Source: Bacteroidota bacterium (GTDB lineage: Bacteria; Bacteroidota; Bacteroidia; Bacteroidales; Lentimicrobiaceae). From it: 21,912 nt of DNA. A program made the position numbers and the translations under genes. This document shows positions 1 to 7,312 of the stretch, one piece after another; positions within the stretch are counted from its first letter, which is position 1; each line of letters begins with the position of its first letter. The notes under the pieces are model-generated. The model did no database searches, was not told where the DNA came from, and saw nothing but the letters and a program-made list of their open reading frames with translations. The stretch lies in the NCBI GenBank assembly GCA_023428585.1, contig JAEYXG010000199.1, forward strand, positions 1-21,912, in the 5' to 3' direction.

Positions 1-1
1 G

Positions 2-727
2 ATTGAGATTTTCAATTCAGCATATAATAGCGTGAATATGGCAGGCATGTACCTGACCAATGATCCAAAAAATCCTACAAAATACCGTATAGCAAAAGGT
101 GATCCGGTTACAAATATTCCTTCAAGAAACTATCTGGTTTTCTTTGCCGATAACCATCCTACCAGAGGAATCCTACATTTGAATTTCAGCCTGGAGGACA
201 CAAATTACCTGGCCATCTATGACGTGAATGGAAGAACATTACTCGATGAGATCACCTATCCTCCACAACAATCAAACATATCATATGGAAGGAAACTGGA
301 TGGGTCGGAAGATTGGGCAGTGCTTGATAAAACTACACCCAAAGCCAATAACTTTACCGGTGAAATTGTAACAGCCGGTGAGGAGTTTGTCAAGATGGAT
401 CCTACCGGTATTGGAATGGCAATGATTGCCATGTCGGTTGTGTTTACAGCCCTGTTATTACTCTATTTAGTCTTTAAAAATACCAAGAAGATATATGCTC
501 TTAATTTGAAAACTCTTTTCAAAAAACCGGTGAAGGAAACGGCTATGATTACTGCTGAAGAAGAGGATATTCCGGGTGAAGTAGGTGCTGCAATTGCCAT
601 AGCACTTAATTTGTATATATCACAATATCATGATCATGAAGAAGCTGTACTGACAATAAAGAAAGTTGCCAGAACATACTCCCCATGGAGTTCAAAAATA
701 TATGGATTAAACAGACCACCCCGTTAA
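2..727 (+). CDS. Sodium-translocating decarboxylase gamma subunit (OadG family) with N-terminal lamin-tail-like domain, 5'-partial
   Basis: Partial at the left edge: the frame is open from base 2 with no stop, so the GTG at 32 and the ATG at 38 are internal codons. The first ~120 visible residues resemble a lamin tail domain (LTD): a Y-L-T-N-D-P-x-N-P-T-K-Y strand, a hydrophobic N-Y-L-A-I-Y-D-V-N-G segment, then T-Y-P-P-Q, S-Y-G-R, D-G-S-E-D-W and a closing K-A-N-N. One transmembrane helix follows (about 417-483, GIGMAMIAMSVVFTALLLLY), then a charged linker and the Bacteroidota OadG tail (YSPWSSKIYGLNRPPR). In known decarboxylase pumps gamma is a small one-helix subunit that joins the alpha and beta subunits, with its C-terminus in the cytoplasm; by that topology the LTD would be extracytoplasmic (inference). 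The biotin carrier and beta subunit genes follow on the same strand. The OadG call is firm and the LTD call good but made by eye. Confidence 0.85.
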   Translation: MEIFNSAYNSVNMAGMYLTNDPKNPTKYRIAKGDPVTNIPSRNYLVFFADNHPTRGILHLNFSLEDTNYLAIYDVNGRTLLDEITYPPQQSNISYGRKLDGSEDWAVLDKTTPKANNFTGEIVTAGEEFVKMDPTGIGMAMIAMSVVFTALLLLYLVFKNTKKIYALNLKTLFKKPVKETAMITAEEEDIPGEVGAAIAIALNLYISQYHDHEEAVLTIKKVARTYSPWSSKIYGLNRPPR

Positions 728-737
728 TTAATTGAAC

Positions 738-754
738 CAGGCCCGTTTGGCCTG
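738..754 (+). other. Intercistronic hairpin between gamma subunit and biotin carrier genes
   Basis: CAGGCC (738-743) and GGCCTG (749-754) form a perfect 6-bp GC-rich stem with a 5-base loop, in the 53-base gap inside the decarboxylase operon. No T-run follows it, so it is more likely an mRNA processing or stability element, or a weak attenuator, than a full terminator. The role is inference. Confidence 0.4.
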
Positions 755-780
755 TTATAACTGTAAAAGATAGAGAAAGA

Positions 781-1221
781 ATGAAAAAATTCAAGTTAAC
801 CATAAATGGAAATGTTTACGATGTTGACATCCAGAATATAGAAGATAATATTGCTGAGATTGATGTTAACGGAACCCATTATAAGGTTGAAGTCGATAGA
901 AGTCTTCAGGCAGTAAAAACCCCTAAACTGGTTCGTTCTGTGAGTATTCCATCCACTGATTCCACTCCAAGTACAGCCAAGACTGCCAGTCCTTCAGCCC
1001 CCAAGGGAACCGGAAATGTCAAATCACCCCTACCAGGAGTTGTTCTTGATATCCATGTTAAGGATGGCGATTTGGTTAAAGTGGGGCAGAAATTAATAAC
1101 CCTTGAGGCAATGAAGATGGAAAACAATATTAATGCCGACAAAGAAGGGCGGGTTTACCTTAAGGTAGGTAAAGGTGATTCTGTTATGGAGGGTGATGTT
1201 CTTATTGTTATAGGAGAATAG
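781..1221 (+). CDS. Biotin carboxyl carrier protein of the sodium-pumping decarboxylase
   Basis: A 146-residue protein. The N-terminal ~45 residues are a charged adaptor region (MKKFKLTINGNVYDVDI), followed by a Ser/Thr/Pro/Ala-rich flexible linker (about residues 50-78) and a biotinyl/lipoyl-attachment domain (about 79-146). The biotinylation motif E-A-M-K-M-E-N is visible, with Lys112 the predicted biotin-carrying residue. Biotin on this swinging arm would take CO2 from the alpha carboxyltransferase and deliver it to the membrane beta subunit. The gene lies 53 bases after the gamma gene and stops 3 bases before the beta ATG, so the three are probably one operon. No Shine-Dalgarno sequence is visible. 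It could be named mmdC or accB-like, but the substrate cannot be told from this subunit. The family call is firm. Confidence 0.93.
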   Translation: MKKFKLTINGNVYDVDIQNIEDNIAEIDVNGTHYKVEVDRSLQAVKTPKLVRSVSIPSTDSTPSTAKTASPSAPKGTGNVKSPLPGVVLDIHVKDGDLVKVGQKLITLEAMKMENNINADKEGRVYLKVGKGDSVMEGDVLIVIGE

Positions 1222-1224
1222 TGC

Positions 1225-2385
1225 ATGGAAAATTCAAGTTTCATTTCGTTTGTTGGTGATCATTTAAACCAATTCTTCACCTATACAGCTTTCGCCAATA
1301 TGACTTCTGGTCATATTATCATGATTTGTATCGGATTAATATTCATTTATCTTGCCATTGCAAAAGAATATGAACCAATGTTGCTGGTACCAATAGGTTT
1401 CGGTATACTGGTAGGGAATATTGCGTTTTATCCCGGGCTTCAGATAGGTATTTATGAATCTGGAAGCGTACTTAATTACCTCTATTTTGGAGTATTAAAG
1501 GGTGTTTATCCTCCATTGATATTCCTGGGTATTGGTGCAATGACTGACTTTTCCGCATTAATATCAAATCCAAAACTAATGCTAATTGGTGCCGCTGCCC
1601 AGTTCGGAATATTTGGTGCATATGCACTTTCGCTGCTACTGGGATTCTCACCTGCTGAAGCAGGAGCTATCGGAATTATTGGTGGTGCTGATGGACCAAC
1701 TGCAATTTTCCTGTCATCAAAATTAGCACCTGATTTAATGGGTGCCATTGCTGTTTCAGCTTATTCATATATGGCTTTGGTTCCTGTTATACAACCTCCG
1801 GTAATGCGTCTTCTTACTACTAATAAAGAACGAGTTATCCGTATGAGGCCACCCCGTAGTGTTTCCAAACTTGAGAAAATACTCTTCCCTATAATTGGTT
1901 TGCTTCTTACAACATTCATAGTTCCCTCAGGCTTACCTCTGCTTGGTATGCTTTTCTTTGGTAACCTCTTGAAGGAAAGCACCGTTACAAAGCGGTTGGC
2001 AGATACTGCCAAAGGTCCTTTGATTGATATTGTAACAATCCTGATTGGTTTAACCGTCGGTGCATCCACTCAAGCCACCACCTTTCTTACAGCTAAATCC
2101 GTTGGTATATTTGCCATTGGTGCAGCATCGTTTGTTATTGCCACTACAGCAGGGGTCTTATTCGTAAAGTTTATCAATTTATTCCTTAAAGAGGGAAATA
2201 AGATCAATCCACTCATTGGCAACTCCGGTGTATCAGCTGTTCCTGATAGTGCCCGGGTATCACAGGTTGTTGGTTTGGAGTATGATAAAACCAACCATTT
2301 GCTTATGCATGCCATGGGCCCAAATGTTGCAGGTGTTATTGGTAGCGCTGTGGCTGCCGGTATCTTGCTCGGATTCTTGTCATAA
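1225..2385 (+). CDS. Sodium ion-translocating decarboxylase beta subunit (OadB/MmdB family)
   Basis: A 386-residue, very hydrophobic protein with about 9-11 membrane helices. It contains the family signature G-I-I-G-G-A-D-G-P-T-A-I-F (about residues 149-162); Asp156 matches the essential membrane aspartate of the family (Asp203 of Klebsiella OadB). A second conserved segment, GNSGVSAVPDSARVSQ (about 332-347), is also present. This subunit decarboxylates carboxybiotin and couples that to Na+ export across the inner membrane. It starts 3 bases after the biotin carrier stop, which suggests translational coupling, and a hairpin terminator follows at 2408. In Bacteroidales this gene order usually belongs to methylmalonyl-CoA decarboxylase of the succinate-propionate pathway, but oxaloacetate or glutaconyl-CoA remain possible because the alpha subunit is outside the window. 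The length is normal and the gene intact. Confidence 0.95.
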   Translation: MENSSFISFVGDHLNQFFTYTAFANMTSGHIIMICIGLIFIYLAIAKEYEPMLLVPIGFGILVGNIAFYPGLQIGIYESGSVLNYLYFGVLKGVYPPLIFLGIGAMTDFSALISNPKLMLIGAAAQFGIFGAYALSLLLGFSPAEAGAIGIIGGADGPTAIFLSSKLAPDLMGAIAVSAYSYMALVPVIQPPVMRLLTTNKERVIRMRPPRSVSKLEKILFPIIGLLLTTFIVPSGLPLLGMLFFGNLLKESTVTKRLADTAKGPLIDIVTILIGLTVGASTQATTFLTAKSVGIFAIGAASFVIATTAGVLFVKFINLFLKEGNKINPLIGNSGVSAVPDSARVSQVVGLEYDKTNHLLMHAMGPNVAGVIGSAVAAGILLGFLS

Positions 2386-2407
2386 TAAGATTATTTCGTA
2401 ATTTTGA

Positions 2408-2440
2408 GACCGGTGGGCTATCCAGTTCACCGGTCTTTAA
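2408..2440 (+). terminator. Hairpin terminator after decarboxylase operon
   Basis: GACCGGTG (2408-2415) pairs perfectly with CACCGGTC (2428-2435) across a 12-base loop, followed by TTTAATTT. It lies 22 bases after the beta-subunit stop and ends just before the uridine kinase gene, so udk is probably transcribed on its own or by read-through. Confidence 0.7.
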
Positions 2441-2452
2441 TTTATATCAAGT

Positions 2453-3067
2453 ATGCTTATAATAGGTATCGCCGGCGGCTCAGGATGTGGCAAATCAACC
2501 GTCGTTAAACAAATAATGAAGCAATTGCCCAAAGATTCAGTTACTGTTATTCCTCAGGATGCTTATTATAAGGATAATGGCCACCGCTCACCAGAAGAAC
2601 GCGCTTTGATTAACTTCGATCATCCATCTTCCATTGAGTTTAACCTGTTGATCAAACATCTTGATATGCTCATTGGTGGACATGAAATTGGTATGCCTAT
2701 CTATAGCTATCTCACTTGTGCAAGAGCTGCTGAAACTATTCCTGTTTTTCCCCGTGAAGTGATTATTGTTGAGGGAATTCTAATCCTCTCAAATCCTCGC
2801 CTGCGCGAAAGAATGGATATAAAGATATTTGTTGATGCTGATGCAGATGATCGTTTAATGCGTATTATTCAACGTGACATTCAAGAACGCGGTCGTTCAC
2901 TTAACCAAGTGTTGGAACACTATGAAACATTTGTTAAACCCATGCATCTGCAATTCATTGAACCTACAAAGCGATACGCTGATATCATTGTCCCTCAGGG
3001 AGGTGCCAACCATGTGGCTATTGATATCCTTACTTCCAGAATTAAAATGAATCTCAAGTTGGTTTGA
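2453..3067 (+). CDS. udk: Uridine kinase
   Basis: A 204-residue protein, the usual length for bacterial uridine kinase. It opens with M-L-I-I-G-I-A-G-G-S and a P-loop G-G-S-G-C-G-K-S-T (residues 8-16) for ATP/GTP binding. Other family segments are P-Q-D-A-Y-Y near residue 35, N-F-D-H-P-S-S near 60, the lid-type R-R/R-D region (R-I-I-Q-R-D-I-Q-E-R-G-R, ~142-153) and P-T-K-R-Y-A-D-I-I-V-P near 170. The enzyme phosphorylates uridine and cytidine to UMP and CMP in pyrimidine salvage, in the cytoplasm. The P-loop has Ser and Cys where many homologues have Thr and Ser (GGTGSGKT), a conservative change. The start is fixed because this Met begins directly with the family's N-terminal strand. It lies 67 bases after the decarboxylase operon with a terminator in between. 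Confidence 0.93.
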   Translation: MLIIGIAGGSGCGKSTVVKQIMKQLPKDSVTVIPQDAYYKDNGHRSPEERALINFDHPSSIEFNLLIKHLDMLIGGHEIGMPIYSYLTCARAAETIPVFPREVIIVEGILILSNPRLRERMDIKIFVDADADDRLMRIIQRDIQERGRSLNQVLEHYETFVKPMHLQFIEPTKRYADIIVPQGGANHVAIDILTSRIKMNLKLV

Positions 3068-3096
3068 TCTTACAACCAACTGATAATTTAATTTTT
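3058..3096 (+). terminator. Possible weak terminator after udk
   Basis: GTTGGTT (3058-3064) pairs with AACCAAC (3074-3080) around a 9-base loop and overlaps the udk stop codon. A T-rich stretch (ATTTAATTTTTTA) begins a few bases later. The stem is short and AT/GT-rich, so termination is uncertain. Confidence 0.4.
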
Positions 3097-3398
3097 TAGC
3101 AAGTAGTTCTTGCGTATAAGGATCCTATCATTATCCTTTTGGTGTTAGGTTTCTTTATAGCTAAACCGAATTTGGTTCAATCTTGGGGTAATGATGTTCC
3201 TTCTGCACTATAGGTCTTTGAATGTGTCATAATTTTTTACAGGCTAATTCATGCACATGCACCTTCTTGTGTGATTATTGCAATTATAATAATCAGATAC
3301 CCTATGAAGTAAGTATTTCCTGATAATTATTTATTATATAGTCTTCATTTGACGGGTTAAGTAGTTTGAACTTGGTATGATTTGGGATTCATTTAGAT

Positions 3399-3498
3399 CA
3401 ACTCCAGTGCAGGTCCAGTGCAACTCCAGTACAGCTCGTGTAAAATGACCATATGACTGGAGTTGAACAACACTTGTACTGGAGTTGCACTGGAGTTG
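3399..3498. repeat. Palindromic cluster of CAACTCCAGT units
   Basis: Two exact copies of CAACTCCAGT lie at 3399-3408 and 3421-3430, with a degenerate copy (GGTCCAGTG) at 3412-3420. Three exact reverse-complement copies (ACTGGAGTTG) lie at 3456-3465, 3478-3487 and 3489-3498. The longest perfect arms are 20 bp: 3414-3433 pairs with 3475-3494 across 41 bases, so the region can form a large stem-loop in DNA or RNA. It lies between genes, far from the flanking coding ends. It may be a dispersed palindromic repeat family (REP- or MITE-like), a multi-site operator, or a structured RNA; the window holds only one copy, so the choice cannot be made here. Confidence 0.8.
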
Positions 3499-3814
3499 TA
3501 GCTAATTTATACCAAATTAAACCCTGTTGTTTCTTCCCTATTCAGTATTTATTTTACCATTGGTTTCATTTTTATCAGCACCCCTATTAGTATATTGACA
3601 TTTGTCACTGAATAGGTGCATATGAGGAAATATGGAGGTGCACAAATTTCATGTAGTTATAAATATAGTTGTATAATAAAGCTTGAAATGAAGTCAGAAC
3701 CTGCTGCAATCAAGCCGACAAAATGTCATTTGTTGGACTGGTCAAACGGCTGATAATCAGACAATATGGCATAATTTATTAGATTATTTACCTGTTTTTC
3801 CGGGTGGCACAACT

Positions 3815-3834
3815 TTTGAAAAGTAGTTTTCAAA
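3815..3834. repeat. Small perfect inverted repeat upstream of hsp20
   Basis: TTTGAAAA (3815-3822) and TTTTCAAA (3827-3834) form a perfect 8-bp inverted repeat around GTAG, centred about 41 bases before the hsp20 start. It may be an operator or, if transcribed, a leader hairpin. Confidence 0.5.
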
Positions 3835-3851
3835 CGAACAACTTAAAATAT

Positions 3852-3857
3852 AGGAGG
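3852..3857 (+). promoter_or_regulatory. Strong Shine-Dalgarno sequence of hsp20
   Basis: A full AGGAGG lies 8 bases before the ATG at 3866. Shine-Dalgarno sequences are rarely used in Bacteroidota and the other genes of this window lack a clear one, so this site is unusual. It also settles the start codon of the heat-shock gene. GTTTTC at 3826-3831 can pair with GAGGAC at 3854-3859 (two G-U pairs), which could mask it. Confidence 0.7.
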
Positions 3858-3865
3858 ACAAAGCC

Positions 3866-4300
3866 ATGTTACCAATCATTAGAAAAGAAAGAAAATTCTT
3901 CCCGAGTATTGCAGATGAATTTTTTGGGAATGATTATCTGCCGAATCTGTTTGAATTCCAAACGGGTATCAACATGCCTTCTGTAAATATTATTGAAGGC
4001 AAGGATGATTATAGAATTGAAGTTGCTGCTCCCGGGCTGGACAAGAGCGATTTCATTATCAATCTCGATAATAATTTATTGACCATAACCTCAGAAAAGG
4101 AGACAAAATCAGAGGATGGGAAGGAGCAATATATGCGCCGTGAATTCAGTTATTCTTCATTTAAAAGATCATTCCGTTTACCACAAACAGTTGATCCGGA
4201 GAATATAACTGCTTCACACAGCAATGGTGTACTTTCTATTTTGATACCAAAGCGGGATGAAGCGAAGATTAAACCGGCAAAGCAGATTGAAATTCAATAA
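3866..4300 (+). CDS. Small heat-shock protein, Hsp20/alpha-crystallin family
   Basis: A 144-residue protein. The N-terminal arm (about 1-36) contains a F-F-P-S-I-A-D-E-F-F-G-N-D segment, followed by an alpha-crystallin domain (about 37-133) with the strand Y-R-I-E-V-A-A-P-G-L-D-K-S-D-F and the family motif A-S-H-S-N-G-V-L-S-I-L-I-P. The tail ends in I-E-I-Q, fitting the I-x-I anchor that docks on a neighbouring subunit. Such proteins are ATP-independent holdases that assemble into oligomers in the cytoplasm and bind unfolding proteins. The start at 3866 is supported by AGGAGG at 3852-3857. It is a single-gene unit closed by a strong terminator at 4336. Regulation by heat is likely from the family; the leader structures are a candidate means. 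The gene is intact and of typical length. Confidence 0.94.
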   Translation: MLPIIRKERKFFPSIADEFFGNDYLPNLFEFQTGINMPSVNIIEGKDDYRIEVAAPGLDKSDFIINLDNNLLTITSEKETKSEDGKEQYMRREFSYSSFKRSFRLPQTVDPENITASHSNGVLSILIPKRDEAKIKPAKQIEIQ

Positions 4301-4335
4301 TTTGCTACCGGTTATGCGATTTAACTTTTTTAATT

Positions 4336-4377
4336 AATAATAAGAGCCCGTTACAACGGGCTCTTATTATTTTATTA
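4336..4377 (+). terminator. Strong intrinsic terminator after hsp20
   Basis: AATAAGAGCCCG (4339-4350) pairs perfectly with CGGGCTCTTATT (4357-4368) around TTACAA, and the stem can extend by three A-T pairs to 4336/4371. A T-rich tail (TTTATT) follows. It lies about 40 bases after the hsp20 stop. Confidence 0.88.
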
Positions 4378-4432
4378 AGTAAATTCACCCCTTGTAATTC
4401 ACTGGAAAAAATACCTGAAATCAAGGTAATCT

Positions 4433-5803
4433 ATGTCGTTGTTTGCTGTTGTTGACGTTGAAACAACCGGAGGCAGTTATCAGAATGCCCGGTTAACTGA
4501 AATAGCCATTTACTTGTTCAACGGTGAACATATTGTAAAGGAATTTGCAACGCTCATCAATCCTGAACGGCCTATTCCATACATGATCACCAAACTAACC
4601 GGTATTACCGATGATATGGTTGCTGATGCACCAAGGTTCTTTGAGATTGCACGTGTAATTGTTGAAATGACTGAAGGTGCCGTGTTTGTGGGACATAATG
4701 TTGCCTTCGATTATAATTTCATTCGGCAGGAATTCAAGAGTCTTGGTTATAATTATAAGCGACCAACGCTGTGCACCGTTAAAATGAGTCGTAAAATACT
4801 GCCGGGATACGATTCCTATAGCTTAGGCAATCTATGCAGTGCTATAGGCATTCCAATCAACAACCGACATAGAGCTGCAGGTGATGCGCTTGCCACAGCA
4901 TATCTGTTAAAGCGATTGATTGCAACTGATGCCGATCAGATCAGTGGTCAAATTCAGGAGATTCCTGAAATAATTAAGGATGTTCCTGAAGAAACCGGTG
5001 TATATTATTTGCATGATGAGAGCGGCCATATTATATATGTAGGTAAGAGTTTGAATATGTACGAACGCATACAGCAGCACTTCCGTAATCAAGACACTTC
5101 TAAAGCCATTGAGATGCGGAATCGCATAGCCTCCGTGACATTTGAAGTAACGGGTAGCGAATTACTGGCTCTACTGCTGGAATCAGATGAGATCAAAAAG
5201 CACAATCCCCCCTACAACAGGGCTCAACGTAGGACACGATTCGGCTATAGTGTTTTCACTTATATCAATGATGATGGTTATATTTGTTTCTATGCGGGTC
5301 ATCAGCTAAATGGTCATCAGCCTATTGCTTCATTCACATCACTGAACAATGCCCGGAGTTTTCTCTATTCATTGGTTGACAAATATGATCTTTGCCAGAA
5401 ACTATGTGGTCTCTATGAATCAACGGGCGCATGTTTCCATTTTTCAATAAAGAAATGCATGGGCGCATGTCGTGGCGTAGAGCCTCCTGAAAGCTATAAT
5501 CACAGGGCTAAGTCAGCCATCAAGGAAATTGATTTTAAAGATCAGGATTTTTATATCATCGAGAATGGACGCTCAGCTGATGAGTATTCTGTTGTGAAAA
5601 TAGCCGGAGGCAGATATTTGGGATTTGGCTATGTTGATTCATTCTCTGCTGATCTTGAGAGTTTGGATGGTTGTATTAAACAATTTGATGATAACCGGGA
5701 TACGCGCATCATTATCAAGAGCTATATTAAAAAGCATCCAAGAATTAAAATTGTGAGGCCCAAATCAGGTGCTCATACTCCTTTTTATGATTCTACTATC
5801 TAG
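4433..5803 (+). CDS. DEDDh exonuclease / GIY-YIG nuclease fusion protein
   Basis: A 456-residue two-nuclease protein. Residues 1-165 are a DnaQ/epsilon-type 3'-5' exonuclease with the DEDDh residues visible: D8 and E10 in V-V-D-V-E-T-T-G, D93 in G-H-N-V-A-F-D, and H146 and D151 in H-R-A-A-G-D-A. Residues ~183-260 are a UvrC/Cho-type GIY-YIG endonuclease, with T-G-V-Y-Y-L (Y191), I-Y-V-G-K-S (Y202, G204), R212 and a likely catalytic E250. Beyond it lies a Cys-rich segment (C321, C325, C334, C342, C346) like the cysteine cluster after the GIY-YIG domain of UvrC, then a C-terminal region of unknown role. The fusion type is known in Bacteroidota and Actinobacteria and is linked to DNA repair; the exact substrate is not settled by sequence. 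The protein is soluble and cytoplasmic. It is intact, and its stop is followed 61 bases later by the DUF4403 start. Confidence 0.9.
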   Translation: MSLFAVVDVETTGGSYQNARLTEIAIYLFNGEHIVKEFATLINPERPIPYMITKLTGITDDMVADAPRFFEIARVIVEMTEGAVFVGHNVAFDYNFIRQEFKSLGYNYKRPTLCTVKMSRKILPGYDSYSLGNLCSAIGIPINNRHRAAGDALATAYLLKRLIATDADQISGQIQEIPEIIKDVPEETGVYYLHDESGHIIYVGKSLNMYERIQQHFRNQDTSKAIEMRNRIASVTFEVTGSELLALLLESDEIKKHNPPYNRAQRRTRFGYSVFTYINDDGYICFYAGHQLNGHQPIASFTSLNNARSFLYSLVDKYDLCQKLCGLYESTGACFHFSIKKCMGACRGVEPPESYNHRAKSAIKEIDFKDQDFYIIENGRSADEYSVVKIAGGRYLGFGYVDSFSADLESLDGCIKQFDDNRDTRIIIKSYIKKHPRIKIVRPKSGAHTPFYDSTI

Positions 5804-5814
5804 TCAAACAACCC

Positions 5815-5822
5815 TACCTTTG
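5815..5822 (+). promoter_or_regulatory. Bacteroidota-type -7 element for DUF4403 gene
   Basis: TACCTTTG matches the Bacteroidota -7 consensus TAnnTTTG exactly, 42 bases before the chosen ATG at 5865. No good -33 TTTG was found 19-21 bases upstream. Its position between the upstream stop (5803) and the ATG supports an independent transcript and the 5865 start. Confidence 0.55.
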
Positions 5823-5864
5823 CATACAATTCTGAGGATTTTGATTTACAAAATTATTTTTACA

Positions 5865-7274
5865 ATGAAGTACACATGCAAGTTCCTTCTAACCATTACT
5901 GCTCTTTCAGTACTTGTATCATGCAAGAGTGTACAAGTTGAAAAGCCGTTGGAAGCATATGATAACCAAGTGTTCAGCTCTAGGAATTCTGTGGTGAGCT
6001 TTACCACCCAAACCCGGATAATTGACATACAAAATGAACTGAACAGGAGTTTTACCGGGTTGATATACGAAGACAACAGCCTAGAGAATAATGGCGGCGA
6101 CAATGTGATGGTAAAAGCATGGAAACAGGGTGATATACAACTTAACATGAATGGGAATGTACTAAAGTACAGAGTTCCATTGAAGACATGGATCAAGGCC
6201 GGTTTTAATATTCAGAAATTTGGCATTGCCATTGCTGATTATAGAGAACTAAATGCATCATTGGCATTGAAATTCAATACTGCCCTTACTTTAAATTCAG
6301 ATTGGTCAGTTACTACAAAAACCACTTCCGATGGATATGAATGGCTGTCGACCCCTACCATCAAAGTAGGAGGAATGGATATTTCAGTGAAGTTTGTGGC
6401 AGACCTGATAATGCAGGCAGGATTAAAAAAGATGGGATCTACCATTGATGCAAGTATTAAAGATTATCTGGATTTGAAGCCCTATGCCAGGAATGCATGG
6501 GATATGATTAATAAACCACTGAAAATCAACGATGAATATAATGTTTGGTTGAAAATTGATCCTCAAAAAATTGTTTCATCTACTCTTACCGCGAATAATG
6601 GAATGATAAAACATCAAGCCGGTTTGAATGGAACAATTAATTTGTCATTGGGAGAGGTACCCTCCAATCCTGGTGCATCCAAACCATTGCCTGATCTTTT
6701 GATAGGTGAGATGCCTGTAGAAGTTACAACATTGAATGCCAATGTATCAATGCCATATACGGAAATCAACAAAGTTGCACTATCCTATTTGAAAGGAAAA
6801 TCATTTGAACAAGGGAAAAGAAAAGTTGTGGTTGAAGATCTCAGAATTTACGGCAGTGGAGGGAATCTTGTGGCAGAGACACTATTATCAGGAAGTTTTA
6901 AAGGTGCCATATACTTTATAGGAAAACCGGTGTATAATCCCATTGATTCCACGCTAGTGATCAAAGATTTTGACTATGAGTTGTCTACCAAGAATTTCCT
7001 TATAAAATCGGCTTCCTGGTTATATCAGGATGGATTCAGACGGCTAATAGCCGATCAGTTGAAATGGAGTATAAGTAAAGAAATGATTATGATCCGATCA
7101 ACGGTAAACAATAAGCTTAAATCATACAAACTGACACCCGGTATTACATTAACAGGTACAATTGATAGGGTGGAACCGGGTCAGGTTTTCATTACTCCTG
7201 AAGGATTGGTACCGGAGATAATGGCAAGAGGAAAATTTGCCATAACTATAGAAAAGTTACCGATTGCCAATTAG
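5865..7274 (+). CDS. DUF4403 family lipoprotein
   Basis: The frame opens further upstream (5769), but the ATG at 5865 is the better start: it begins a lipoprotein signal peptide (MKYTCKFLLTITALSVLVSC) with a lipobox L-V-S-C at Cys20, and the earlier start overlaps the preceding gene and the promoter. The mature part (469 residues in all) matches DUF4403 in length and pattern, with R-S-F-T-G-L-I-Y-E-D near residue 55, a region of alternating beta strands, and a late segment K-D-F-D-Y-E-L-S-T-K-N typical of lipid-binding (BPI/SMP-like) folds proposed for this family. The function is unknown; a membrane-anchored envelope role is inferred from the signal and fold. It is a single-gene unit ending in a hairpin at 7284. 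Confidence 0.8.
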   Translation: MKYTCKFLLTITALSVLVSCKSVQVEKPLEAYDNQVFSSRNSVVSFTTQTRIIDIQNELNRSFTGLIYEDNSLENNGGDNVMVKAWKQGDIQLNMNGNVLKYRVPLKTWIKAGFNIQKFGIAIADYRELNASLALKFNTALTLNSDWSVTTKTTSDGYEWLSTPTIKVGGMDISVKFVADLIMQAGLKKMGSTIDASIKDYLDLKPYARNAWDMINKPLKINDEYNVWLKIDPQKIVSSTLTANNGMIKHQAGLNGTINLSLGEVPSNPGASKPLPDLLIGEMPVEVTTLNANVSMPYTEINKVALSYLKGKSFEQGKRKVVVEDLRIYGSGGNLVAETLLSGSFKGAIYFIGKPVYNPIDSTLVIKDFDYELSTKNFLIKSASWLYQDGFRRLIADQLKWSISKEMIMIRSTVNNKLKSYKLTPGITLTGTIDRVEPGQVFITPEGLVPEIMARGKFAITIEKLPIAN

Positions 7275-7283
7275 TAAAATGAA

Positions 7284-7312
7284 AAATCCGGGCCCTTTAA
7301 GAGCCCGGATTT
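7284..7312. terminator. Bidirectional terminator between convergent genes
   Basis: AAATCCGGGC (7284-7293) pairs perfectly with GCCCGGATTT (7303-7312) around a 9-base loop. On the minus strand the stem is followed by TTTTTCATTTT, so it should end minus-strand transcripts well. On the plus strand it sits 9 bases after the DUF4403 stop but has only a short T-run. Confidence 0.75.

Larger units (their letters stand above)
3068..3865. other. 798-base intergenic region without a convincing gene
   Basis: No open frame with protein-family features was found on either strand. The region holds the possible udk terminator, the inverted repeat cluster at 3399-3498, a loose 10-bp inverted pair (CCTATTCAGT at 3537-3546 and ACTGAATAGG at 3607-3616), and the hsp20 leader with its hairpin and Shine-Dalgarno sequence at the right end. 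The rest is AT-rich DNA in which nothing else was recognised. Confidence 0.6.

Noticed and set aside
32..40. GTG at 32 or ATG at 38 as the start of the first gene
   Set aside because: The frame is open to the window edge and the LTD-like domain begins before these codons, so both are internal.
3399..3498. CRISPR array
   Set aside because: The units are ~10 bp, occur in both orientations and have no regular spacers; no cas genes are present.
3537..3616. CCTATTCAGT/ACTGAATAGG inverted pair as transposon ends
   Set aside because: Only 10 bp, 60 bases apart, with no transposase and no target duplication seen.
5769..5864. Upstream start for the DUF4403 gene
   Set aside because: It overlaps the preceding gene and the -7 element, and it would bury the lipoprotein signal that begins at 5865.
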